Of a stretch of DNA of 64,000 nt, positions 46,328 to 55,225 are shown piece by piece; positions within the stretch are counted from its first letter, which is position 1; each line of letters starts with the position of its first letter. The DNA is from Actinoallomurus sp963823735. Its GTDB lineage: Bacteria > Actinomycetota > Actinomycetes > Streptosporangiales > Streptosporangiaceae. The stretch spans positions 2,232,001-2,296,000 of the forward strand of contig CAWGMO010000002.1 of NCBI GenBank assembly GCA_963823735.1, given 5' to 3'. A program made the position numbers and the translations under genes. The notes below the pieces were generated by a model, which saw only the letters and a list, made by a program, of their open reading frames with translations, was not told the origin of the DNA and did no database searches.

Positions 46328-46350
46328 AAATAACGGGAATGACGTTATTT
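46328..46350. promoter_or_regulatory. AT-rich inverted repeat enclosing a start codon
   Basis: AAATAACG (46328–46335) / CGTTATTT (46343–46350), 7-nt loop GGAATGA containing the ATG of the following gene. Could be an operator or a translation-blocking mRNA hairpin. Confidence 0.5.
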
Positions 46351-47289
46351 GTGGAGTTCGCGCTGTCGGAATGCCCGGGGCTGGAGTTGCGGCTTCCCTC
46401 CCCCGTCGAAGAGCTGAGCGACGACCGGCTCGCCGCCTTCGGCGTACGCGTCGTGCTCAAGCGCGACGACCTCATCCACCCCGATCTGCCGGGCAACAAA
46501 TGGCGCAAGCTGGAACACAACCTGTCGGCGGCGCGTGACGGCGGCTTCCGTACGCTGCTCACCTTCGGGGGCGCCTACTCGAACCACCTGCGCGCCACCG
46601 CCGCCGCGGGCCGCCACTTCGGCTTCGCCACCATCGGTGTTGTCCGCGGCGAGGAACACCTGCCGCTGAACCCCTCCCTCGCGTACGCCACCGGCAACGG
46701 CATGCGGCTCACCTACCTGGACCGCGCGGCGTACCGCCGGAAGACCTCACCGGAGATCCTCGGCGCGCTGCGGGCGGAGTTCGGAGAGTTCTACCTGCTG
46801 CCCGAGGGCGGTACGAACCGGCTCGCGGTGCTCGGCTGCGCGGAGATCGCCGCCGAGATCCCGATGGACTACGACGTCGTCTGCTGCCCGTCCGGGACGG
46901 GCGGCACGCTCGCCGGAGTGGCCGCCGGGCTGCGTACGGGACGGCGCGCGATCGGCTTCTCCGCGCTCAAGGGCGCGGGGTTCCTGGAGGACGACGTACG
47001 GCGGCTGCAGGACGAGGCGTTCGGCGGCCCGCGCGGCGACTGGCGCATCGACCACGACCACCACTTCGGGGGATTCGCCAAAAGGCCGGCGCCGCTGCGC
47101 GCCTTCGCCGGCGACTTCGCGGCGCGTCACGGGATCGAACTCGAAGAGATCTACGTCGCCAAGATGATGTACGGCCTGTACGCGCGCGTCGCCGAGGGCG
47201 CCTTCGCACCCGGAACGCGGATCGTCGCGCTGGTCACCGGGCCGGCGTTCAGCGGTACGTCTCCAGGAACGTCTTCTCGGCCTCGGTGA
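46339..47289 (+). CDS. PLP-dependent D-cysteine desulfhydrase / ACC deaminase-family protein
   Basis: 316 residues from ATG 46339. PLP lysine in HPDLPGNKWRKLEHNLSAA; TLLTFGGAYSNHLRATAAAG has the Ser/Asn/His active-site segment of the D-cysteine desulfhydrase/ACC deaminase family, and VCCPSGTGGTLAGVAAGL binds the cofactor phosphate. Likely degrades D-cysteine or a related amino acid to pyruvate, ammonia and sulfide; ACC deaminase activity cannot be excluded. The C-terminus (FSGTSPGTSSRPR) extends 41 bp into the convergent thioesterase gene. Confidence 0.87.
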   Translation: MTLFVEFALSECPGLELRLPSPVEELSDDRLAAFGVRVVLKRDDLIHPDLPGNKWRKLEHNLSAARDGGFRTLLTFGGAYSNHLRATAAAGRHFGFATIGVVRGEEHLPLNPSLAYATGNGMRLTYLDRAAYRRKTSPEILGALRAEFGEFYLLPEGGTNRLAVLGCAEIAAEIPMDYDVVCCPSGTGGTLAGVAAGLRTGRRAIGFSALKGAGFLEDDVRRLQDEAFGGPRGDWRIDHDHHFGGFAKRPAPLRAFAGDFAARHGIELEEIYVAKMMYGLYARVAEGAFAPGTRIVALVTGPAFSGTSPGTSSRPR

Positions 47290-47671
47290 ACCGCCGGGCG
47301 CGGCCCTCCTCGACGTCGTACGCCACGATGGTCGAGGTCGCGCGGGCGTACACGTGCTCGTCGTCGCGCACCTCGTACGCGAGCCGAAGCGACGCGGAAC
47401 GCATGTGCGTCACCCACGTCTCCACGCGGACCGGGTCGGGCCCGAACAGCAGCGGACGCGTGTAGTCGATCTCGTGCCGGGCCACGACGAGCCCGTGCAG
47501 CCGCGGCAGCCCCGCGCGTACGGGGTCGGTGTAGAACATCGACACCCGGGCGTCTTCGAGGTAGGTCATGTACCGGCAGTTGTTGACGTGGCCGAGCGAG
47601 TCGATGTCACCGAAGCGCACGTGGAACTCGTGCACGTGCTTGTGCGGCTTCTCTACTGCGGTCTGTGCCAT
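47249..47671 (-). CDS. acyl-CoA thioesterase, 4HBT hotdog family
   Basis: 140 residues. HEFHVRFGDIDSLGHVNNCRYMTYLEDARVSMFY is the classical 4-hydroxybenzoyl-CoA thioesterase/YbgC motif with the catalytic Asp in D-x-D…GHVNN. HEIDYTRPLLFGPDPVRVETWV and YDVEEGRARRFTEAEKTFLE complete the fold. Acts on acyl-CoA in the cytoplasm. Lies 56 bp downstream of ettA on the same strand, behind that gene's terminator. Confidence 0.92.
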   Translation of the reverse strand: MAQTAVEKPHKHVHEFHVRFGDIDSLGHVNNCRYMTYLEDARVSMFYTDPVRAGLPRLHGLVVARHEIDYTRPLLFGPDPVRVETWVTHMRSASLRLAYEVRDDEHVYARATSTIVAYDVEEGRARRFTEAEKTFLETYR

Positions 47672-47690
47672 TCACTCGTCCATCTCGCGT

Positions 47691-47719
47691 CGCCGGCGCC
47701 GGGATGCCCGGCGCCGGCG
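47691..47719 (-). terminator. hairpin terminator of ettA
   Basis: Perfect 13-bp stem CGCCGGCGCCGGG (47691–47703) / CCCGGCGCCGGCG (47707–47719) separated by ATG, 8 bp past the ettA stop. Confidence 0.75.
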
Positions 47720-47727
47720 GTGCCGTC

Positions 47728-49416
<1,689 letters not shown>

Positions 49417-49450
49417 GCCCTCCAGCCTAGGGCCTCCGAGGTGATGCGCC

Positions 49451-50725
49451 TTACGTCTTTTGCGTCGCGGGCAGGCAGATGCGGTCGCGTCCGGACTGTT
49501 TGGCTCGGTAGAGCGCGAGGTCGGCCGACGCGAGGAGCTCCAGGAGGTCCTGCCCGTGCGTACGGAACAGCGCGACACCGACCGAGATCGTCACACTGAC
49601 CGCCTCGTCGTCGGCGGGCACCGACAGCCGCCGTACGCGGTTGCGCAGCCGCTCGGCGACCCGGCAGGCCTCCAGAGTGTCGGCGTTGGGCAGCAGCACG
49701 ACGAATTCCTCGCCGCCGAACCGCCCGACGACGTCGTAGTCGCGCAACTGCCCGACCAACGTGCCCGCGACCCCGATCAGCACCTGGTCACCGGCGAGAT
49801 GCCCGTGCGCGTCGTTCACCCGCTTGAAGTGGTCGATGTCGATCAGCAGCAGGGCGAGGGACTCGTCGGAGCGCGTCGCCCTGGAGATCTCGGTGTCGGC
49901 CTCGCGCTGCCATGCCGCGGCGTTGAGCAGACCGGTCTTGGCGTCCGTACGCGCGGCGGCCTGGAGCTGCTGGTGCATGAGACTGCGCTGAAGCAGCATC
50001 ACCGGCGGGAGGGCGATGAGGAGGAGTACGGGCGTGAGCGCGCAGGCGATCGTCACGAGGATGCCCACGCAGAGCTCAACGACGTCGAGCAGGGCATGCT
50101 CTGGATTCCAGAGCAGCTCGTGCCAGCGGCACCCGGGCTTGGCACTGTGCGCGGCGACCACGACGATCGCCGTGTTGACCACCGTGAACAGCACCGCACA
50201 GCCGATCATCGCGGGGATGACGGCATCGAGATCGGTGAGCCACTCGCCGCCCCCTTCGAGAGGGTCCGCGACGGCGAGGTGGAAGACGACGGAAGCGGCG
50301 GCCCCGGCCAGCCCGAGCCCGGCGGCCACGATCGCCCGCCGGTAGAGCAGCGTGCGCCTGACCCTCAACTGGAGAAGGGCCTGGAGCGGGATCGGCATCA
50401 GCAGGGCGTACACGGGAGGCAGCAGCAGCGCGACCGGAAGCCACCAGGCGGACAACAGGTCCCGGGCGATGCCGGCGGGCATCCCGAGCCGCCTGGACGC
50501 CTCGATGCAGATCGCCCCGGACGCGGTCAACGCCGCGAACGTGAGCAGAGCATCGGGCCGCCAGTGCGTCTTCGCCGCCACCGCCCCGATCAGAACGATG
50601 TGCAGGCCCACCACGGCCGTCACGTACGCGACCAGCGGCGCGGGCTGAGCCAGCAACGCCCAGCGAGGAAGCCTCCGCGACACGTCACCCCGGTCTTCCG
50701 CGGCCGACTGATGCAGTGCCGTCAT
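49451..50725 (-). CDS. membrane-bound GGDEF diguanylate cyclase
   Basis: 424 residues. Multiple hydrophobic segments fill the first 240 residues (APLVAYVTAVVGLHIVLIGAV, AWWLPVALLLPPVYALLM, IVAAGLGLAGAAASVVF, MIGCAVLFTVVNTAIVVVAA, ILVTIACALTPVLLLIALPPV); the GGDEF domain follows (LALLLIDIDHFKRVNDAHGHLAGDQVL) with active-site GGEEF in VVGRFGGEEFVVLLP. An allosteric RxxD-type I-site is not obvious. It should make c-di-GMP, which in streptomycetes controls BldD and development. Stands alone upstream of ettA by 34 bp. Confidence 0.92.
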   Translation of the reverse strand: MTALHQSAAEDRGDVSRRLPRWALLAQPAPLVAYVTAVVGLHIVLIGAVAAKTHWRPDALLTFAALTASGAICIEASRRLGMPAGIARDLLSAWWLPVALLLPPVYALLMPIPLQALLQLRVRRTLLYRRAIVAAGLGLAGAAASVVFHLAVADPLEGGGEWLTDLDAVIPAMIGCAVLFTVVNTAIVVVAAHSAKPGCRWHELLWNPEHALLDVVELCVGILVTIACALTPVLLLIALPPVMLLQRSLMHQQLQAAARTDAKTGLLNAAAWQREADTEISRATRSDESLALLLIDIDHFKRVNDAHGHLAGDQVLIGVAGTLVGQLRDYDVVGRFGGEEFVVLLPNADTLEACRVAERLRNRVRRLSVPADDEAVSVTISVGVALFRTHGQDLLELLASADLALYRAKQSGRDRICLPATQKT

Positions 50726-51069
50726 ACTTCCCCCTGCGGGTCGGGCCTGAAGCCGCTCGTCAGGACAGTCCCGATCCGATGCGTGGGGCTGACCCGCTCA
50801 GCATCGAATCACATTCAGTAATAGGATAGTTGCAATGTGTGCGGAGTGGGCTGGAAATTCGGTACCTTCTTAGGGACGCGCCGAGGGCTGAGCCCGACGG
50901 CACCCCCGCCCGCCGCACCGTACGGCGCGCACCAGCTCCGGAAGGGGAATCAGGATGCGCGGTATCTCCTGGATCTGACAACGCCGGGGCACCATGCCCC
51001 AGCCGGTCGACCCCTCTGGCACTCCCACCACCTGGGCCGAGCTTTTACCCTGCACGACCGATTCAAGGC

Positions 51070-51610
51070 GTCACGGCCGGGCATCACTTTGCGCGGCCTT
51101 GACGCCTTGTTCGCGTACTTGGCACGTTCCGCGGACGCCCAGCACTTGATCACCACAGCCCTTCGCGCGACCACCGCCGGCCGGCACTTCGCCGTTGACT
51201 ACCGCAGAGCCCTCGTACGACGCGCCGTCGCCTGGCATTCCGCCTTGATCACTACACACCCCTTCGTGCAACCCTCCGGCGCCCGGCACCTCGCCTTGAT
51301 CACCGCACAACCCTCGCACTACCCGCCGTCGCCTGGCATTCCGCCTTAATCACCGCGCTAACCCTTCGCATGCCCTCCGGCTCCGGCGCTTCGCCTTGAT
51401 CACCACACACCCCCTCGCCGACCCGCCGGTGCCCACGCCTCGCCGCACAGCCCTCGTACGACCCGCCGACGCCTGGCATTCCACCTTGATCACCGCAAAA
51501 CCCCTCGTATGCCCCGCTGGCGCCCGGACACCTCGCCTTGATCACCACACAACCCCCGCCCAACCGCCGTCGCCCACGCCTCGCGGCACAGCCCTTCGGA
51601 GAAGCCGACG
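51070..51610. repeat. about 50-bp degenerate tandem repeat array
   Basis: The core CGCCTTGATCACC or close variants recur at 51099, 51146, 51195, 51245, 51296, 51346, 51396, 51486 and 51538 (position of the TTG/TTA), i.e. every 47–52 bp; one unit near 51440 lacks the core, explaining the 90-bp step. Units also share GGCATTCCGCC and ACCCCTCGTACGACCCGCC-like segments. The period is not a multiple of three and no frame is coding. Confidence 0.75.
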
Positions 51611-51729
51611 AGGGACGTCGAAGCGCGGACGGACGCACCGCTCAGATCCATGCGCCCGCTTCGCGCGCCCGTAGGACGCATCTTCTTCGAGGTTCCCCGC
51701 CCCGGCCTCTCGCCGCCCATCGCACCTCC

Positions 51730-51889
51730 ACGCTCTTCCGTCGAACGCGGACCTCCATCAGGCCGCTGAACATGGCGCACCTTCGAAACGCACCCACCGG
51801 CAGCGCTGCCCCTGCCCGTCACCGCTCCCACGCTCATACCTCGAACGCGAGCCTCCAGCGGGCCTCCGAACATGGCGCGCCTTGCACCG
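51730..51889. repeat. two copies of a roughly 60-bp sequence at 100-bp spacing
   Basis: ACGCTCTTCCGTCGAACGCG… (from 51730) and ACGCTCATACCTCGAACGCG… (from 51830) share most positions through GAACATGGCGC(A/G)CCTT. The spacing of exactly 100 bp is twice the period of the array to the left. Confidence 0.6.
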
Positions 51890-52016
51890 TCGTACAGATC
51901 CCGACGTATCCGGCGCACGTCCGCCGCGTGCCACGGTCCCGCGCGTCTCCTCGTGATCGCTCCTGCTCGTCGTCCGCCTGTCCCTCCGTTGGCTGCTGCG
52001 TACACGTCTCGGGGGG

Positions 52017-52092
52017 TTATCCACATGGGGTGGGAGGGGGTGTTGGGAGGGTGGGGGGTGGTCGAGGGTTGGAGGGGAGGTGGTGGTGAGGG
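52017..52092 (+). promoter_or_regulatory. DnaA box and G-rich tract before ssb
   Basis: TTATCCACA at 52017–52025 is a perfect consensus DnaA box. From 52027 to 52092 the plus strand has at least eight runs of three or more G separated by 1–6 nt, able to form G-quadruplexes in the non-template strand or the mRNA leader. The ssb ribosome binding site follows at 52109. Confidence 0.55.
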
Positions 52093-52120
52093 CCGCCGCC
52101 GTGAGACCGGAGGATCTGTT

Positions 52121-52630
52121 GTGAACGATGCGCTCATCACCGTGGTCGGCTACGTCGCCGCCGAGCCCCACTACGAGCTGCTCTCCAGCGGCACGTCACT
52201 GATGTCACTGCGGATCGGCAGCACTCCTCGCCGCTACGACCGCGACCTGGGGCAGTGGCGCGACGAGGACCCGATGTTCCTGACCGTGAGCTGCTGGCGG
52301 TCCCTGGCCGACAACCTGCAGGGCTGCGAGCTCAAGCGCGGCGACCCGATCATCGTCACGGGCAAACTCCGCATCCGGGAGTACATGCGGGACGAGCAGC
52401 CCCGCTTCTCCGCCCAGATCGAGGCCACCACGGTCGGCCACGACCTGAGCCGAGGCGTGGCCCGCTTCCAGCGAACCCAGCGCACGGCCGCGATGTCCGA
52501 AGACCGCCGCCAGGCCGACGACCTCGCCGACCGCTGGCTCCAATCCGACGACCAGGGAGAAGAGTCCACGGAAACCACGGAGAGCACCACGGAAGACACC
52601 GACACCGGCCCCTTCCGCGCCGCCGCCTGA
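52121..52630 (+). CDS. ssb: single-stranded DNA-binding protein (SsbB-like)
   Basis: 169 residues from GTG 52121 with GGAGGA (52109–52114) 6 nt upstream. OB-fold: DALITVVGYVAAEPHYELLSSGTSLMSLRIGSTPRRYD, MFLTVSCWRSLADNLQGCELKRGDPIIVTGKLRIREY. The C-terminal tail is acidic, Glu/Thr-rich (ESTETTESTTEDTDTGPF) and ends in RAAA, lacking the DDDIPF partner-binding tip of the main SSB. It is therefore probably the second, SsbB-type SSB that actinomycetes carry, used in development or transformation-like processes, not the replication copy next to rpsF/rplI. Confidence 0.85.
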   Translation: MNDALITVVGYVAAEPHYELLSSGTSLMSLRIGSTPRRYDRDLGQWRDEDPMFLTVSCWRSLADNLQGCELKRGDPIIVTGKLRIREYMRDEQPRFSAQIEATTVGHDLSRGVARFQRTQRTAAMSEDRRQADDLADRWLQSDDQGEESTETTESTTEDTDTGPFRAAA

Positions 52631-52637
52631 CCTCCGG

Positions 52638-52664
52638 GGCCCGGAGCACCTGCTCCCCTGGGCC
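52638..52664 (+). terminator. hairpin terminator of ssb
   Basis: GGCCC–GGAGC (52638–52647), loop ACCT, GCTCC–cct–GGGCC (52652–52664), immediately behind the stop. Confidence 0.65.
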
Positions 52665-53250
52665 GCCGCGAACCGGAAGCCGCTCCAGGCCGGGGACGGA
52701 GCCACCAGCCCCGATCTTGGTCTGCCCAGGCTCTGATCAAGACTGGGCCGGCTTCCGGAACGCGGCGAACACCACGGGCGGACGCTCCTCGCCCGACACC
52801 AGGTCGGGCCGGGCGGCGTGATCACCGTCGAGGAGTCGCCGGCGTTCGGGCTCCTAGGCGTGGAGCGTGCCTCGTGTTCGGCAAAGCCGGGGCCCGGCTC
52901 GCTCCCAGGTCTGACGGGAGGACTGATCTGAACGGGCCCGAGCCGAGGAACGAAGGATGGATGTAATGCGTTCCGAAATTTGGGTACTTGCCCCGGTTTA
53001 GGCGGGAGCCGCCCCGTTCTCATCGCCGAATTCAGGAGGGGAACGATGAGCGCGGGGTGGCTCCCGGACACCCTCATCCAGGCTGGTTCTCAGGTGTCTG
53101 CTTGCGCGCCTGTGCTCAGCATGTCCGTCCGCATGTCACTTCCCGGCGCCTGCAGTGCCTTGGCACAGGGCTCACCGCGAGTGTCCTCGCGACCCTGGCC
53201 AGTGCCACGCCCCGCGCCGTGCCGCTCGGCGATCGGCGGTGGGGCTGGTG
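52665..53250. other. gene-free stretch between ssb and dynamin gene
   Basis: No frame with coding character or recognisable similarity on either strand; I see no repeats of note. It separates the convergent ssb and dynamin-like genes. Confidence 0.5.
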
Positions 53251-54954
53251 CTATGAGCCGATTGCGCGGATCACGCTGGTGGCTTCTTCGCGGAAGTTGG
53301 CGTAGACGGCCAGTTCCTTCTCCACCGGTTCGATGACCATGGTGCGGGCGGACTTTGTGATGCCGGCTCGCATCTGTTCTTCGATGCGTTCACCGTGTTT
53401 GACAGACGACAGGGCGATGATGTTGCGCGCAGCCGAGGCCGTCAACGCTCCCAGGCCCAGTGTGCACACGAACAGGATTCCGATGTACGCCGCCAGTGAC
53501 GTGTCGGCCGCGATGGCGAGCGGGGCGTGGCCCAGTTTCAGGACGCCGAAGCCCAAGATCGCGCCTAGCCATACCAAACCCACGAACGCACCGGTCAGCA
53601 GGAGGTACTGCCACGCGCGTACGACCCACCACCAGGACGGGACCTGGTTGAAATTCGGTACCACGTCGCGGAGGGAGTCACCCAAGGCCTTCGGGAGGCT
53701 TTCGGCGTTCGACCGGCCCGCGTCGCGTACGGAATGTTGCCAGCTCGGCGGCAGGTCGCGGACCACGCCGTCGGTGACCTCCTGCAGCGCGTTGTCGACA
53801 TGAGCCTGCTGGGCGTTCACCGGGGTCGTGAAGGCCACCCGCAGCTCGTCGCGTAGTTCGACCAGGCGCATTCTCCGCAGCGGGTCGCTGTGGAGGCGGG
53901 CGATCAGTCGGCCCACGGGCCAGCCCACGTAGTCGAGGGCGCGTAGTTCGTACGCGCTTTCCATCGCCTCGGCGACGGCCGGGACTCCGGCCGCGTCGGC
54001 CAGGGACTCCGCCAAGGCGGCGGTGCGTTTGTCGTCCACCACCGTCGGGGGTTCCAGGTCGCCGAACTGGCCCTGGAAGCGGGCGGCCAGGCGGTCGATG
54101 TCGGCGACCAGGCGTTCCAGGCGGGCCTGGCGGGCGAGCACGGTGTCGGTGAGTACGCCGCGGAAGCCGTCGACACCCTCGCCCGACTTGGCGGAGGTGG
54201 TGAGGATCAGCGGGTTCGCCAGGCCTTCGGCCTCCAGGAGGCGGCGCAGGTCCTTGACGCACTCGTCGACCTCTTCGGCCTCCAGCCGGTCGATCTGGTT
54301 CAGGACGATCAGTGTGACGCCCGTGTGGCCCGACAGGGGTACCAGGTAGCGGCTGTGCACGGCGAAGTCGGCGTACTTCTGCGGGTCGAGGACCCAGATC
54401 ATCAGGTCCGCCACGCCGATGTACTTCTCGACCTCGGCGAGGTGGGCGGCGCGGATCGAGTCGTGGTCGGGGAGGTCCAGCAGGACCAGGCCCTGGAGGG
54501 CGCCCGGGCCGGGCTCGCCCGTACGGTCGAGGGCGCTGGCGCGGGCGTACCGGTGGCGGTCGTCGATGCCGAGCCAGTCGAGCAGCGGGCCGGCGCCGTC
54601 GAGGCCCCAGACGCAGGCGTGCGCCAGGCTGGTCATCGGGCGGCGCATGCCGGTGGGTGACAGCTCCAGGCCGCAGACGGCGTTGAACAGCGAGGACTTG
54701 CCGCTGCCCGTACCACCGGCGAGCGCGACGACGGTGTGGTCGCCGGACAGCCGCAGGCGCTCGGTGGCGCGGGCGAGCAGGGCGGCGGCGTCGTCCATCA
54801 GCTCGGGTTCGACGCGGCCCTCGCCGAGCGCGACGAGCCGGTCGAGAATGTCGATGCGCAGGGCCAGCCCGGAACCGGCCGACGGCGTTTCGCCGCCGGC
54901 GGGGGTGTTCTCCTCGGACGAGGCCTCGGAGAGCGAAGGCGTGGTCGTCGTCAT
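53251..54954 (-). CDS. dynamin-like GTPase with C-terminal membrane segments (DynB-like)
   Basis: 567 residues from ATG 54954 (AGGAG 8 nt upstream). P-loop ALAGGTGSGKSSLFNAV (80–87), G3-like LLDLPDHDS and G4-like VLNQIDRL. Two hydrophobic segments near 440–500 (WQYLLLTGAFVGLVWLGAILG, SLAAYIGILFVCTLGLGALTA) resemble the membrane-bound member of the Streptomyces DynA/DynB pair, which stabilises FtsZ rings during sporulation septation. That role is an inference from architecture and pairing. The start overlaps the small upstream gene's stop (ATGA). Confidence 0.85.
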   Translation of the reverse strand: MTTTTPSLSEASSEENTPAGGETPSAGSGLALRIDILDRLVALGEGRVEPELMDDAAALLARATERLRLSGDHTVVALAGGTGSGKSSLFNAVCGLELSPTGMRRPMTSLAHACVWGLDGAGPLLDWLGIDDRHRYARASALDRTGEPGPGALQGLVLLDLPDHDSIRAAHLAEVEKYIGVADLMIWVLDPQKYADFAVHSRYLVPLSGHTGVTLIVLNQIDRLEAEEVDECVKDLRRLLEAEGLANPLILTTSAKSGEGVDGFRGVLTDTVLARQARLERLVADIDRLAARFQGQFGDLEPPTVVDDKRTAALAESLADAAGVPAVAEAMESAYELRALDYVGWPVGRLIARLHSDPLRRMRLVELRDELRVAFTTPVNAQQAHVDNALQEVTDGVVRDLPPSWQHSVRDAGRSNAESLPKALGDSLRDVVPNFNQVPSWWWVVRAWQYLLLTGAFVGLVWLGAILGFGVLKLGHAPLAIAADTSLAAYIGILFVCTLGLGALTASAARNIIALSSVKHGERIEEQMRAGITKSARTMVIEPVEKELAVYANFREEATSVIRAIGS

Positions 54955-55178
54955 CGGTCGCACTCCTCGTCATGTCGGAGCAAGGCCCGGCGGGCACACT
55001 GCTCGTTTCCCACGAACGTCCCGGCAGTGTCACACACGACCCGGCCGCGCGTCGCGATCGTCATCGGCCTCACCAGGCGGCCGGCGGCGGTGTCGTGCTC
55101 CTTGGTTCGCGTGGGCTCGTCGGTGCGAGGGTGCTCGACTCGCCGGATCGAGGCGTGGTGGAGCAGGGGGGTCGTCAT
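54951..55178 (-). CDS. small protein between the two dynamin genes (75 aa)
   Basis: ATG 55178 has AAGGAGGAG about 9 nt upstream; a GTG at 55229 would add 17 residues. The peptide runs MTTPLLHHASIRRVEHPRTD … TIATRGRVVCDTAGTFV and ends CARRALLRHDEECDR, with three cysteines. Its TGA overlaps the next gene's ATG (ATGA) and it lies 47 bp behind the first dynamin gene, so it sits inside that operon. No known family; it could also be only a coupling leader. Confidence 0.5.
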   Translation of the reverse strand: MTTPLLHHASIRRVEHPRTDEPTRTKEHDTAAGRLVRPMTIATRGRVVCDTAGTFVGNEQCARRALLRHDEECDR

Positions 55179-55225
55179 CGGGGCCCGCTCCTCCTTGTCG
55201 TATCCGTGTGACACCCGTGCGGACG

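Noticed and set aside
50726..51069. Plus-strand frame from 50837 as a gene upstream of the repeat array
   Set aside because: It reads through the repeats, lacks a ribosome binding site and shows no coding bias.
51070..51610. Repeat array considered as a CRISPR
   Set aside because: Units are 50 bp, diverged throughout, with no constant repeat alternating with unique spacers, and no cas genes are present.
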